A DNA stretch of 64,000 bases. It comes from VBDM01 sp963699535 (GTDB lineage Bacteria; Pseudomonadota; Gammaproteobacteria; Burkholderiales; SG8-39). The stretch covers positions 93,848 through 157,847 of the forward strand of contig CAVOUJ010000030.1 in assembly GCA_963699535.1 (NCBI GenBank), written 5' to 3'. Shown here piece after piece: positions 34,924 through 46,100 of the stretch. A program made the position numbers and the translations under genes. Numbering within the stretch: the stretch's first letter is position 1; the number at the start of each line of letters is the position of its first letter. The notes under the pieces were generated by a model. It ran no database searches. It was not told the origin of the DNA and worked only from the letters and a program-made list of their open reading frames with translations.

Positions 34924-36457
34924 ATGAATCTGGTGAAAGCGGTCGCGACCGTGAGCAGCATGACGTTCGTGTCGCGCATCCTCGGGTTCATCCGCGACCT
35001 CGTGATCGCGAGGTTGTTCGGCGCGGGGGCGCTGACCGATGCATTCTTCGTCGCGTTCCGCATCCCCAATCTGCTGCGGCGCCTGTTCGCCGAGGGCGCG
35101 TTCTCGCAGGCTTTCGTACCGGTCCTCTCGGATTACAAGGCGCGGCAGGGGGAGGCCGAGACCCGGCGGCTGGTGGACCGCACCGCGACGCTGCTTGCCC
35201 TCGCCCTTCTTGGGGCGACCGCGCTCGGGGTCGCGGTGGCCCCGTTGATCGTCTACGTCAGCGCGCCCGGGTTCGCCGCCGTGCCGGCAAAATTCGAGCT
35301 GACCGTGGCGATGCTGCGGGTCACCTTCCCCTACATCTTCTTCATCTCCCTCGTTTCGCTCGCCGGCGGCATTCTCAACACCTGGAGCCGCTTCGCTATT
35401 CCGGCGCTGACGCCCGCCCTGCTGAATCTCTCATTCATTTTCGGGGCGCTCTTCATGGCGCCGTATTTCGAGTCCGCCGGTGATGGTGCTCGCCTGGGCG
35501 GTCTTCGCCGGCGGCGTTCTGCAACTCGCGCTACAGATTCCGGCGCTTGCGAGAATCGGCATGCTGCCGCGTCCGAATTTTTCGTTTTCGGATCCCGGTG
35601 TGCGCCGAATCCTGGTCCTCATGGCGCCGGCGGCCTTCGGCGTCTCGGTCGGCCAGGTGAGCCTGCTGATCAACACCATATTCGCGTCGTTCCTCGAGAA
35701 CGGAAGCGTCTCGTGGCTTTACTACGCGGACCGGCTGATGGAGTTCCCTACCGCCCTCCTCGGAGTGGCGCTCGGGACCGTTCTGCTGCCCAGCTTGTCG
35801 AAGCATCACGCCGCCGCCGACACAGGAGAGTACTCGAACCTGCTCGACTGGGGCCTGCGCCTCACCCTGATCCTCGCTGCGCCGGCAGCGGTCGCGCTCG
35901 CCCTGCTTTCGGTCCCACTCGTGACGACCCTGTTTCATTATGGGGAGTTCGGCGAGCGCGACGTCTGGATGACGCGCCAGGCGCTCATGGCGTACAGCGC
36001 GGGGCTGCTCGGCCTGATTCTCGTCAAAGTGCTGGCGCCGGGCTTTTATGCGCGGCAGAATATCAGGACTCCGGTCCGCATCGCCATCGTCACCCTGATC
36101 GCGACCCAGCTGATGAACGCCGCATTGATCGTTCCGCTGAAGCACGCCGGGCTCGCGCTTTCGATAGGGCTCGGGGCCTGCCTCAACGCGGGCCTCTTGT
36201 ACCGCAAGCTGAGGCAACACGGCATCTACTCGCCACGGCCGGGCTGGGGGATGTTCGCGCTCAAGGTCGCGGCGGCGCTGGCGGCGATGGCGGTCGCATT
36301 GTGGCTGGCCATGGGGCCGGAACGGTGGTGGCTGGCCGCTCATGGGGCGACTCGCGCCGCGGCGATCGCCGGTCTCGTGCTCCTCGGGACGGCGGTGTAC
36401 TTCGGCGCGCTCTGGCTCCTCGGTTTCCGCATGCGCGATTTCTCGAGGCGCGCCTAG
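34924..36457 (+). CDS. murJ: lipid II flippase MurJ (one frameshift)
   Basis: Flips lipid II across the inner membrane for peptidoglycan synthesis. Multi-pass protein, about 511 residues after correction, with the conserved start VSSMTFVSRILGFIRDLVIARLFGAG and DAFFVAFRIPNLLRRLFAEGAFSQAFVP. The frame shifts near 35473: APYFES must join PPVMVLAWAVFAGG. Later segments include FGVSVGQVSLLINTIFAS, SWLYYADRLMEFP and GVALGTVLLPSLSK, all conserved. Essential, so the shift is probably an error. Confidence 0.94.
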
Positions 36458-36470
36458 CGCGCACGACCGG

Positions 36471-37304
36471 ATGAACGCGCGCCTCGAGCATTTCGCCCAG
36501 ATCGTGTCGCGAGACCAGTTCGACCTCGCCGAGGCGAGCTTCATGCTCGCGCAGGACATCTATCCCGGGATCGACATCGCGGACTACCTCGGGCAGCTGG
36601 ACGACATCGCTTTGGCGATCAAGAAGCGCATTGCCGGCGACGCCTTCGCCGAGCAGAAGGTGATCGCGCTCAACTACTACCTGTTCAACGAGATGCGGTT
36701 CGCGGGGAACATCGACGACTACTACGATCCCCGCAACAGCTACCTCAACGAGGTGATGGAACGGCGCATCGGGATTCCCATCACCCTGTCCATCCTCTAT
36801 CTGGAGGTCGGCAAGCGCCTGGGCCTGAACTTGAAGGGCATCTCGTTTCCCGGGCATTTCCTCGTCAAGCTCGCGGTCAAGCGCGGCCAGCTGGTGCTCG
36901 ATCCGTTCATCGGCGGCGAGGCCCAGTCCGAAGCCGATCTGCGGCAGCGGCTCGCGCAGGTCCTTCCCTCGGACAAGGCGGAGAATGCGCAGCTCGAACA
37001 GTACCTGGAGACGGCGACGCCGCGACAGATCATCGCCAGGGTTCTGCGCAACCTGAAAAGGATCTACATGCAGACCGGAAAGCTCGAACAAGCGCTCGCC
37101 GTGATGCAGCGCATGCTGCTCGTGATGCCGGAATCCGCCGAGGAACTGCGCGATCGCGGGCTGGTCTATCTTCAGCTCGAATGCTTCCGGCCCGCGCTCT
37201 CCGATTTTCAGAACTACCTGAGGCGCAGGCCCGAGGCGCGCGATGTCGCTGAAATCCGTGACAAGATCGTCGAATTGAAGAGAGTTTCAGCCCGCCTGCA
37301 TTAG
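36471..37304 (+). CDS. SirB1-family transglutaminase-like/TPR protein
   Basis: 277 residues from ATG 36471. The N-terminal transglutaminase-like domain (SirB1, about 30-180) has NYYLFNEMRFAGNIDDYYDPRNSYLNEVMERRIGIPITLS and SFPGHFLVK. The C-terminal part has two TPR-like units (LERALAVMQRMLLVMPESAEELRDRGLVYLQ-type). The catalytic Cys of true transglutaminases is not evident, as is usual for this family. Role unknown. Starts 13 bases after murJ. Confidence 0.9.
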   Translation: MNARLEHFAQIVSRDQFDLAEASFMLAQDIYPGIDIADYLGQLDDIALAIKKRIAGDAFAEQKVIALNYYLFNEMRFAGNIDDYYDPRNSYLNEVMERRIGIPITLSILYLEVGKRLGLNLKGISFPGHFLVKLAVKRGQLVLDPFIGGEAQSEADLRQRLAQVLPSDKAENAQLEQYLETATPRQIIARVLRNLKRIYMQTGKLEQALAVMQRMLLVMPESAEELRDRGLVYLQLECFRPALSDFQNYLRRRPEARDVAEIRDKIVELKRVSARLH

Positions 37305-37798
37305 TCACTCGCGGGCCTAGCCAGCTGCGCCTCCACTCTTTCGAGAACGTCGCGCTTGAACCCAAGCGCGAAAAAGACCTCGGCGACGAGAAAAATCGGG
37401 GCGACGAATATCTGTAAGAGATTGTCGGCCAGTGCGGGTTTGCGGCCCTCGAGCACATGGCCGACCAGCTGGGAGATCCAGCCGCCAGCGAAGAAGACTC
37501 CGAACCACATCCATCCCGTCGTCGCGCCCGTTTCGGAGACGAGCCTCGCGGCGAAGAGAAGCGCTGCGGTCGCGACGCTAGTGGCGAGGGCGAAAGGAAC
37601 GTCGAGCGGAAAGTAATAGGCGAGTACCGCGCCCACGAGCACGTGGGCGAGAGCGATGCCGTCGCCGATCGAAATCCAGCTCAAGGGAATCAGGATCGCA
37701 AAGATGATTGCGGGAACACCTATGAAGTGGGTGAGCTTGTTCCAGCGATTGCGGTGATACGCGGCGTAGATCGCCATCTGCTGGTCCAGGGTCTTCAT
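37301..37798 (-). CDS. DUF962 / Mpo1-like membrane protein
   Basis: 165 residues with four predicted membrane helices. It starts MKTLDQQMAIYAAYHRNRWNKLTHFIGVP, with a conserved H...N..H pattern, and contains a second metal-type motif near LVGHVLEGRKPAL. Yeast Mpo1 of this family is an iron-dependent fatty-acid alpha-oxidation dioxygenase; bacterial roles are not settled. ATG 37798 is chosen over 37822 on family start. Convergent with the SirB1 gene (4-base overlap). Confidence 0.88.
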   Translation of the reverse strand: MKTLDQQMAIYAAYHRNRWNKLTHFIGVPAIIFAILIPLSWISIGDGIALAHVLVGAVLAYYFPLDVPFALATSVATAALLFAARLVSETGATTGWMWFGVFFAGGWISQLVGHVLEGRKPALADNLLQIFVAPIFLVAEVFFALGFKRDVLERVEAQLARPASD

Positions 37799-37908
37799 CC
37801 TGTCCTTCCCTCCGGGCGACATTCTACACCCCCTCGCATCCCAACCCGGTTTTTGCAGCCAGGAAAGCCGCTATAATTCAAAACTTTGCGCCTGTCTCCC
37901 CGCGTTTC

Positions 37909-38844
37909 ATGCTGCTTACCCACGGCGCCTCCGACACGAGCCTGCCGCCGGTCGCGCTTACGATCGGCAATTTCGACGGCATTCATCGCGGCCATCAGGC
38001 GATGCTCGAGCGCCTCGTTCGCGAAGCACGCAAGCGTGCGCTGGTCAGCTGCGTGCTGACTTTCGAGCCCCACCCCAGGGAGTTCTTCGCGCCGCGGTCT
38101 GCGCCGACCCGGCTCGCGTCGCTCCGCGAGAAGCTCGAATTGCTCGCTGCCCGCGGGATCGAGCGCGTGCATGTGGAGCGCTTCACCAGGTCGTTCGCGG
38201 CGCTCGAACCCGAAGCCTTCGTCGAGCGCGTTCTCGCAAGACGGCTCAAGGCTCGGTGGCTCCTGATCGGCGAGGATTTCCGGTTCGGGGCGAAGCGCGC
38301 AGGCGATGCCGCCCTCTTGAAGGGTCTCGCGGGCCGGCACGGATGCGAAGTCGAGATCATGCCCGCCGTCGCGCGCGAGGGTGTACGGGTTTCAAGCTCG
38401 GCGGTCCGCGCGGCGCTCGCCGCCGGGGACCTCGCCTTGGCCGAAGCGCTGCTCGGCCGGCCCTACGCGATCAGCGGGCGCGTTGTCCACGGGAGAAAAC
38501 TGGGGCGAAAGCTCGGTTTTGCGACTGCCAACGTGCAGCTGAAGCACAATCGCCCGCCGCTCCAGGGAATCTATGCCGTCAGGGTGCACGGCATCGGAGT
38601 GGCTTCGCGCTCGGGCGTGGCGAGCCTCGGCGTGCGGCCCACCATTACGGCGAGCGGGCGTTCGGTGCTCGAGGTGCACCTATTCGATTTTTCCGACGAT
38701 CTTTATGCGGCTCACGTGCGCGTCGAGTTTCTGCACAAGATCCGCGACGAGGAAAAGTACTCCGATCTCGAAGCGCTCAAGGCCCAGATCGCGCGCGATT
38801 GCGAGGCCGCGAAGACCTTCCTCCTAGAGCACCGCGATGCCTGA
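37909..38844 (+). CDS. ribF: bifunctional riboflavin kinase / FAD synthetase
   Basis: 311 residues. The N-terminal FAD synthetase nucleotidyltransferase domain has the HxGH-type motif IGNFDGIHRGHQAML, LIGEDFRFG and VSSSAVRAAL. The C-terminal riboflavin kinase domain has GRVVHGRKLGRKLGFATANV. Makes FMN and FAD. Overlaps ileS by 8 bases; first gene of ribF-ileS-lspA-ispH. Confidence 0.97.
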   Translation: MLLTHGASDTSLPPVALTIGNFDGIHRGHQAMLERLVREARKRALVSCVLTFEPHPREFFAPRSAPTRLASLREKLELLAARGIERVHVERFTRSFAALEPEAFVERVLARRLKARWLLIGEDFRFGAKRAGDAALLKGLAGRHGCEVEIMPAVAREGVRVSSSAVRAALAAGDLALAEALLGRPYAISGRVVHGRKLGRKLGFATANVQLKHNRPPLQGIYAVRVHGIGVASRSGVASLGVRPTITASGRSVLEVHLFDFSDDLYAAHVRVEFLHKIRDEEKYSDLEALKAQIARDCEAAKTFLLEHRDA

Positions 38845-41656
38845 GAACGACTACAAGAAGACGCTCAACCTCCCGGACACGCCCTTTCCGATGCGCGGCG
38901 ATCTCGCGAAGCGCGAGCCGCAGTGGGTGAAGGAGTGGCAGGAGAGAAAGATCTACGAAGAGATCCGGACGGCGAGCCGCGGCCGGCCGAAGTTCGTGCT
39001 CCACGACGGCCCGCCGTACGCTAACGGCGACATCCACATCGGCACGGCAGTCAACAAGATCCTCAAGGACATCATCGTCAAGGCGCGCAACATGGCCGGT
39101 TTCGACGCGGTCTATGTTCCGGGCTGGGATTGCCATGGCATGCCGATCGAGGTCCAGATCGAGAAGACCCATGGCAAGAACATTCCGGTCGAGAAGACCC
39201 AGAGCCTCGCGCGCGCCTACGCCGCCGAGCAGATCGAGCGGCAAAAGCGCGATTTCAGGCGCCTCGGCGTGCTCGGAGACTGGGACAACGCCTATACGAC
39301 CATGGCGTTCAAGAGCGAGGCGGATGAGATACGCACCCTGGGAAAGCTGCTGGAGAAAGGCTACATCTACCGGGGTTTGAAGCCTGTGAACTGGTGCTTC
39401 GACTGCGGCTCGGCGCTCGCCGAAGCCGAGGTCGAGTACATGGACCGCACCGACTTCGCGATCGACGTCGGCTTTCCTCTCGCGGACGATCAGCGGGAAA
39501 GGCTAGCGCGCGCGTTCGGGCTGGACAAGATGCCGAAGGGTCGCATCGAGGCGGTCATCTGGACCACCACGCCCTGGACGATACCCGCGAACCAGGCGCT
39601 CAACGTTCATCCCGACAATACCTACGAGCTGGTCGAGACCGGACGCGGCCTCCTGGTCCTCGCCGACGATCTGCGTGACGCCTGCCTCGCGCGCTACAAG
39701 CTCTCGGGTGCGGTGATCGCCTCGTGCAAGGGCGCCAAGCTGGAAAAAGTCGAATTTCGCCATCCCTTCTACGACAGAGTCTCCCCGGTCTACCTCGGCG
39801 AATACGTGACGCTCGAACAGGGCACCGGCATCGTGCACAGCGCGCCGGCCTACGGCGTGGAGGACTTCGCCTCCTGCCGCCGCTACGGCATGAAGGACGA
39901 CCAGATGCTCGCCCCCGTGATGGGCGACGGGAAGTACTCAGCTTCGCTGCCTTACTTCGGCGGCATGGACATCTGGAAGGCCAATCCGCTCATCGTCGAG
40001 AAAATCCGCGAGGCGGGCGCGCTCCTCCACTCGGAAAAGCACCAGCACAGCTACATGCACTGCTGGCGGCACAAGACGCCGGTCATCTACCGCGCTACCA
40101 CGCAGTGGTTCGCAGGAATGGACGGCGTGCCGGGCTACCGGGGAAAGAAACCATCGGAAGCGCTGCGCACCACGGCGCTGCGCGGCGTGGAGGCGACGCG
40201 CTTCTACCCATCATGGGGCAAGGCGCGACTGCACGGGATGATCGCCAACCGGCCCGACTGGACGCTCTCGCGCCAGCGGCAATGGGGCGTGCCCATGCCC
40301 TTTTTCATAGCCAAGGACACGGGCGAGCTGCACCCGCGCACGCTCGAGCTGCTCGAAGCCGTAGCGCAAAGAGTCGAGCAGGGCGGAATCGAGGCGTGGC
40401 AACGCATCGAGCCCGCGGAGCTGCTCGGCGGGGATGCCGGCCGGTACGAAAAAGTGAAGGACACCCTGGACGTCTGGTTCGACTCGGGTTCCACGCACGA
40501 GACGGTGCTGCGGGGCTCGCATGCGAAGGAGCTGAAGTTCCCTGCCGACCTCTATCTCGAAGGCTCGGACCAGCATCGCGGCTGGTTCCACAGCTCGCTT
40601 CTCGTGTCGTGCATGCTGAACGGCCGCGCTCCCTACGATGCGCTGCTGACGCACGGATTCGTCGTGGACGGGCAGGGCCGCAAGATGTCGAAATCCCTGG
40701 GCAACGTCATCGCCCCGCAAAAGATCTCCGAGACCTTGGGCGCGGAAATCCTGCGCCTGTGGGTCGCGGCGACCGACTACTCGGGCGAGCTCTTCATCTC
40801 CGACGAGATCCTGAAGCGCGTGGTCGAATCGTACCGGCGCATCCGCAACACCCTGCGGTTCCTGCTCGCCAACACTTCGGATTTCGATCCGAAACGGCAC
40901 GCCATGCCGGTCGGCGAGTGGCTGGAGATCGACCGCTACGCACTTGCCCTCGCGGCCGACCTCCAGAAAAGCATTCTGGAGGATTACGACCGCTACGAGT
41001 TCCATCCGGCCGTCGCGAAGCTCCAGAATTTCTGCTCCGAGGATCTGGGCGCGTTCTATCTGGACATCCTCAAGGACCGGCTGTATACGTGCGCGGCCGA
41101 TTCGCCCGCGCGCCGCGCGGCGCAGAACGCGCTCCATCACATCACGCAGAGTCTGCTCAGGCTGATGGCGCCGGTCCTGAGTTTCACCGCCGAGGAAGCG
41201 TGGAAGGTGTTCCAGCCCGGGGGAGGCACGATCTTCACGCACACCAGCTACCGCTTCCCGGAGGTTCCGGACGCGGCGGATTTGCTCGGAAAATGGCAGA
41301 CCTTGCGGGATATCCGCTCCAAAGTGCAAAAGCTCCTCGAGACCCGACGCGCTGCGGGCGAGATCGGATCTTCGCTCCAGGCCGAGGTGGAAATCGAGGC
41401 GAGCGGAGAGCGGCTGAAGCTGCTGCAAAGTCTCGGCGACGACCTGCGCTTCGTGTTCATCACTTCGCGCGCCGCGGTGACCGCGGCGGGGAGCGCGTCC
41501 GGGGAAGCGATCCGCGCGGCGCCGAGCGGGCACGCCAAATGCGAGCGCTGCTGGCACTGGCGCGCCGACGTGGGCGCGGACGCCAGGCACCCGGCGATCT
41601 GCGGGCGCTGCGTGCAAAACCTCTACGGCCCGGGCGAGCCTAGGGCGTTCGCGTGA
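38837..41656 (+). CDS. ileS: isoleucyl-tRNA synthetase
   Basis: 939 residues, full length. Class I HIGH-type motif in DGPPYANGDIHIGTA, KMSKS motif in GRKMSKSLGNV, the editing (CP1) domain between, and the C-terminal zinc knuckle CERCWHW...CGRCVQN that marks the bacterial type. Overlaps ribF and lspA. Confidence 0.98.
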   Translation: MPENDYKKTLNLPDTPFPMRGDLAKREPQWVKEWQERKIYEEIRTASRGRPKFVLHDGPPYANGDIHIGTAVNKILKDIIVKARNMAGFDAVYVPGWDCHGMPIEVQIEKTHGKNIPVEKTQSLARAYAAEQIERQKRDFRRLGVLGDWDNAYTTMAFKSEADEIRTLGKLLEKGYIYRGLKPVNWCFDCGSALAEAEVEYMDRTDFAIDVGFPLADDQRERLARAFGLDKMPKGRIEAVIWTTTPWTIPANQALNVHPDNTYELVETGRGLLVLADDLRDACLARYKLSGAVIASCKGAKLEKVEFRHPFYDRVSPVYLGEYVTLEQGTGIVHSAPAYGVEDFASCRRYGMKDDQMLAPVMGDGKYSASLPYFGGMDIWKANPLIVEKIREAGALLHSEKHQHSYMHCWRHKTPVIYRATTQWFAGMDGVPGYRGKKPSEALRTTALRGVEATRFYPSWGKARLHGMIANRPDWTLSRQRQWGVPMPFFIAKDTGELHPRTLELLEAVAQRVEQGGIEAWQRIEPAELLGGDAGRYEKVKDTLDVWFDSGSTHETVLRGSHAKELKFPADLYLEGSDQHRGWFHSSLLVSCMLNGRAPYDALLTHGFVVDGQGRKMSKSLGNVIAPQKISETLGAEILRLWVAATDYSGELFISDEILKRVVESYRRIRNTLRFLLANTSDFDPKRHAMPVGEWLEIDRYALALAADLQKSILEDYDRYEFHPAVAKLQNFCSEDLGAFYLDILKDRLYTCAADSPARRAAQNALHHITQSLLRLMAPVLSFTAEEAWKVFQPGGGTIFTHTSYRFPEVPDAADLLGKWQTLRDIRSKVQKLLETRRAAGEIGSSLQAEVEIEASGERLKLLQSLGDDLRFVFITSRAAVTAAGSASGEAIRAAPSGHAKCERCWHWRADVGADARHPAICGRCVQNLYGPGEPRAFA

Positions 41657-42147
41657 TTTCCGCCAACCTGAAACGCATAGTCCCGTGGCTGGCCGCCGCC
41701 GCGGCGGTCGTTCTCCTCGACCAGGTCACCAAGGGCGCGATCAGCGCCAGCTTGCGGCCCGGCGAAGTGCGCGAAATCACGTCCTTTTTCAACCTCGTGC
41801 TCGTCCACAACCGGGGCGCGGCGTTCAGCTTTCTTTCGGACGCCGGGGGCTGGCAAAGAGCATTATTCGTCGCGATCGCCGCGCTGGCCGTCGCCGTGAT
41901 CGTAGTTCTCCTTGCCAAGCACCCGGGCGAGCGGCTGTTCTGCTCGGGCCTCGCCCTGATCCTCGGCGGCGCGCTCGGCAATGTCTGGGATCGAGTCATG
42001 CTCGGCCAGGTGGTGGACTTCCTGGACTTTCACGCGCTCGGCTGGCACTTCTGGGCGTTCAACGTCGCCGATTCCGCGATCAGCGTCGGCGCGGCGCTCA
42101 CGATACTCGACGGACTGCTTGCCGGGGAACCCGCAAAAGCGGCCTGA
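41653..42147 (+). CDS. lspA: lipoprotein signal peptidase
   Basis: 164 residues, four membrane helices. Catalytic Asp residues in GGALGNVWDRV and FNVADSAISVGAAL. Removes signal peptides from prolipoproteins, including the several predicted in this window. GTG start overlaps ileS by 4 bases. Confidence 0.97.
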   Translation: MISANLKRIVPWLAAAAAVVLLDQVTKGAISASLRPGEVREITSFFNLVLVHNRGAAFSFLSDAGGWQRALFVAIAALAVAVIVVLLAKHPGERLFCSGLALILGGALGNVWDRVMLGQVVDFLDFHALGWHFWAFNVADSAISVGAALTILDGLLAGEPAKAA

Positions 42148-42183
42148 ACGAGGCGCGAAGGCGTTGATCTACAATTGAGCGTC

Positions 42184-43122
42184 ATGGAAGTTCTCCTCGC
42201 CAACCCCAGAGGATTCTGCGCCGGCGTCGAGCGCGCGATCACTATCGTCGAGCGCGCGCTCGCCCTGCACGGCGCGCCGATCTACGTCCGTCACGAAGTC
42301 GTGCACAACAGGTATGTCGTCGAGGACCTGAGGAGCAAGGGCGCGGTGTTCGTCGAGGAGCTCTCCGAGGTCCCGTCGGGCAGCACGGTGATCTTCAGCG
42401 CGCACGGGGTCTCCAGGGCGGTGCGCAGCGATGCCGCCGCGCGGGGCCTGCGCGTGTTCGATGCAACCTGTCCGCTGGTCACCAAGGTGCACGTCGAGGT
42501 CGCGAAGATGCGCGAGGCGGGACGCGAGATCGTGATGATCGGCCACCGCGGCCATCCCGAGGTGGAAGGGACGATGGGACAATCGTCGCAGGGGATGTAC
42601 CTCGTTGAGGCCGTGGAGGACGTCGCGCGCCTGCAAGTGCGCGATCCGCAGCGGCTTTCCTACGTCACCCAGACCACGCTCTCGGTGGACGACGCCGCGG
42701 CGATCGTGGATGCGCTGAAGGCGCGCTTTCCCGGGATCACTGGGCCGAAGAAAGACGACATCTGCTATGCGACGCAGAACCGCCAGGACGCCGTCAAGTT
42801 CATGGCCCCGCAGTGCGACCTCGTCATCGTCGTCGGCTCACCCAACAGCTCCAATTCCAACCGCCTGCGCGAGGTCGCCGAAGGCCGCGGCATCGAGGCC
42901 CACATGGTGGACAGCGCCGAGCAGCTCAAGGCCGAATGGGTGGCGGGGAGGAAGCGTATAGGCGTGACGGCCGGCGCTTCCGCTCCCGAGGTGCTGGTGG
43001 ACGAGCTGATCGCGCGGCTCAAGGCTCTCGGGGCGGGCAGCGTGCGCCAGCTCGAGGGCGCGAGCGAGAACGTGGTGTTCACGCTGCCGCGCGAGCTCGG
43101 CCCGCGCGCCGGGTCACGCTGA
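42184..43122 (+). CDS. ispH: 4-hydroxy-3-methylbut-2-enyl diphosphate reductase
   Basis: Last enzyme of the MEP pathway: reduces HMBPP to IPP and DMAPP with a 4Fe-4S cluster. 312 residues from ATG 42184. Cluster cysteines in PRGFCAGVERAI, VFDATCPLVTKVH and DDICYATQNRQ; catalytic E in VEGTMGQ; substrate-binding SPNSSNSNRL. It completes, with dxs and ispA here, much of the window's isoprenoid set. Confidence 0.97.
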   Translation: MEVLLANPRGFCAGVERAITIVERALALHGAPIYVRHEVVHNRYVVEDLRSKGAVFVEELSEVPSGSTVIFSAHGVSRAVRSDAAARGLRVFDATCPLVTKVHVEVAKMREAGREIVMIGHRGHPEVEGTMGQSSQGMYLVEAVEDVARLQVRDPQRLSYVTQTTLSVDDAAAIVDALKARFPGITGPKKDDICYATQNRQDAVKFMAPQCDLVIVVGSPNSSNSNRLREVAEGRGIEAHMVDSAEQLKAEWVAGRKRIGVTAGASAPEVLVDELIARLKALGAGSVRQLEGASENVVFTLPRELGPRAGSR

Positions 43123-43151
43123 GCTCCGGGAGCCGGCAGCTCCCGGAGCTC
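43121..43151. terminator. perfect stem-loop between convergent ispH and pilY1
   Basis: Inverted repeat GAGCTCCGGGAGC / GCTCCCGGAGCTC, 13-base arms around CGGCA. It starts at the ispH stop and lies 43 bases beyond the pilY1 stop. No T-run on either side, so it is at best a bidirectional barrier or mRNA 3'-end protector. Confidence 0.45.
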
Positions 43152-43193
43152 GGGAGAGTCGAGGCGCTCAGCGCTCGCGGTAGGAGAAGCGCT

Positions 43194-46100
43194 TCATCGC
43201 GTGAACGGATCGATGCCGACGTTCGCGGGCGTGTTCTCGCCGGTGTAGCTCTTGTTGATGGCCTTGATCGAGCCGTCGCTCGTCTGCACGATCGCCGTGC
43301 CGACGATAAGCTCCGACTTGGACCCGGAACCCACGGCAGGGGCCGAGTTCCCGACGTAACCCCCGGTCTTGAAGTCGAGGTTGTACTGGTAGCTGAATCC
43401 CCCCGGCGTACAGCCGCCTTTCTCGGGTATCGTGGACGTGACGACCAGCGTGCCCAGCACCAGCTGGAGATCGAGCACGATCCGCTCGCCGTCGGTGGGG
43501 ATCGCGTCGATGTTGGGAAGGAGGTCGATATAGAATCCGTTCCTGGCGCTCCAGTCCACCGCATTCTTGGTGACTGCGCGCTTCCCCGGTCCCAGGGGCG
43601 AAAGCGTCTGCTGCACGAGGGTGCCCGAAGCGCGCACGTCGCCCAGGGAGACGCCGGTGTCCTTGTCCATGAGCCCGTAGATCGATTGCTGCCAGGCGGG
43701 CCCGCCGGCCCCGGCGTCGGCAAGATCCGAGTTCCCCAGATACCTTCCGGTGGCGAAGTACACGATGCGTTTCCTGCCGAGGCCGGTTACCGTCAACGGG
43801 GTCGCCACCGGCCTTGCGGTGATCGGCTGGAGGCGTCCGGCATGCACGCGTCCTTCAGCGTGGCGAAGTGCATGAGGACAGGCATCGTCGTGGGCGGCAC
43901 GCTGGGCACGAGCGGATTGTAGGCCGGCATGGCCTGGTTCATGTCCATGCGCCAGATATCGCCGTTCTGATCTCCGCCGTATATCCAATCGAACTGCGCA
44001 TCGGCGAGTCCCTTGTCGTACCAGCCGCCTACTTTCGCAAGGCCGGAGGGAGTCGTCGTGGAGCCCGAGCCGGTGCTCACCTTGTGAAGGATCTGGCCGG
44101 TGATCGCGTCGAGCACATAGAAGTAGCCCCTGCCGTCTCCCGTGCTCACGTTGTTGAGCCCCGAGGCGACGACCACCACCCACTTGCCGTCGAGCTTGCG
44201 CTTGCCGATGACCGGGTTGCCGTAGGCCAGTCCGAGGTCGGGGTCGCTGATGGCGCACAATGTCGGGTCGGAGCAGAATTCCCACAGCCCCTTCGGGTTC
44301 AGGGGATCGGTGATGTCCACGGCGTAGTAGCCGCGCCCGCCGCCGTTCGCCCCGCCCACCAGGACGGTTTTCCAGGTGCTCGAATAGACGTCGAACACAT
44401 CCTGGAACTCCGGCGTGCCGTCGAGGAAAAACCGGTGTTTCCCGGCGTAGCCCGAGTCGGCAATCTGATAGACCGCCGGCATCACGAACTTGGGCATGTA
44501 GGCCCAGTTCTCGACCCCGGTGTCCCCGTCGAAGGCGTGCAGGTAACCGTCGTTGGCCGCGATGTACAGGGTTCCTTTCCGGCCTGTCAGAGTCACGTTC
44601 TTGAAGGTCGTGTAGCCGGGGTCGGAATACTCGAAGAACGGCTTGCCCGGCACGAACAGCGGCTGGGCGTTGATGATGTCGCCCATGACGGTCTGAATCA
44701 CGTTGCTGTCGTCGTCGATCTCCGCGCGGTCGCGGAACACGGTCGTCTCCAGGCCGGTCTGGCCGCGCAGGAAACGCACCACCTTGTCGCCGTCGTTCGC
44801 GTCGATGAGCTGGAAGGGCGTCAGCGTCGTGCACTGGGTCATCGTGCTCAGGGGAATGCACTTGTTGCTGAAGAACGCCTTTTCCGCCGCTGTCATCGAG
44901 GGGAAGCTGAAGGGCTTGAGCTTCGTCCCCGTCGCCGAGTCGAACATCCAGAGGTTGCGGGTATCGGCGTTCGGCGCGACTTTCGAGAGCAGCAACTCGT
45001 GCGCTTCCCACTGTTTCGCGAGTGCCGACGTCTCCGGTGAGGGGATCGATCTTCTGCGCATAGACCTCGCCCGACCAGTTCGCCGTCTGGTATCTCGTGC
45101 TGAACGCGAATTCGGCGCCCGACGCGACGTTCGGGCTCGAGGTCGCCGCGGCGGCCGCGGAAGCAAACGAGATGTCCAGCTTGTTGAGCGCATCGGTGAG
45201 ACCGGTCGCGAGCGCGTTCGGGTTCAGGGCCGAGTAGAAGTTGCCGCGGCCGTTGACCGCGGCGTGCCACAGGTCGTCCAGCGCCGACTGGCCGTCCGCC
45301 TGCGGCGCGGGCCAGTTGCAGATGCCCGTCGCCCAGAAGCAGCCCGTCGCCCCGTTCTTGATGTTGGCGAAGTCGCCGGTCAGCGCGCTCTCGTAGTCGG
45401 CCTGGTAGCGCATCAGGCCGTCGGCGAGACCGAGGGTGAAGGTGACCATGTGTTGATGCTCGACGAAGTCTTTCGGTCCGGGGAGCACGTTGTTGGTCGA
45501 AACGTCCCCTCCCGGGGGCGTGGTGCTGGGGCTGGTCGCCGGTCCGGTGGGGTTGCCGAGCGAGTCCGTGCCGCCGCGCAGGTCGGTCTTGTAGTAGTAC
45601 AGCGCCACGTCGGCGAGCGTGCCGCGCCCGCCCGGAGAGGTTCCCGCGGTCGTGCCGTTGAGGATATTGCCGTCGTAGGTGCCGCTCGCGCGGCTCACCA
45701 TCTTGTCGGTGTAGGGCGCGATCACCTGGTTGTCCACGTTGTCGTGGTTGAGGAGCGTATTGCCGGCGATGTCTTGCCCCGTGCCCTGGTTCCAGAAGCC
45801 GTCGGTGGTGAAGATCGAGTAGTTCTTCTGGCAGGACGCCTGGATCGGATCGTCGGCCGTGGGGATGCCGTTGGTCAGCCCGGTGTTGAGCTTGCCGGCG
45901 AAGATCCAGCCCGCCCGCGACAGCGCTTCGCGGAGCGGCGTGCTGGGGTTGGGAACGATCGAGTAGAACTTGGTGTACCAGTTGCCCGCGTGCGTCGTGT
46001 TGAAGTTGTCGATCTTCAGGTATTTGCACGACAGCACGCTGGATCCCGCGTTGCCGCTCGTCGTGTTCGGCGTCGTCGGGTTGATGGTGATGAACCCAAC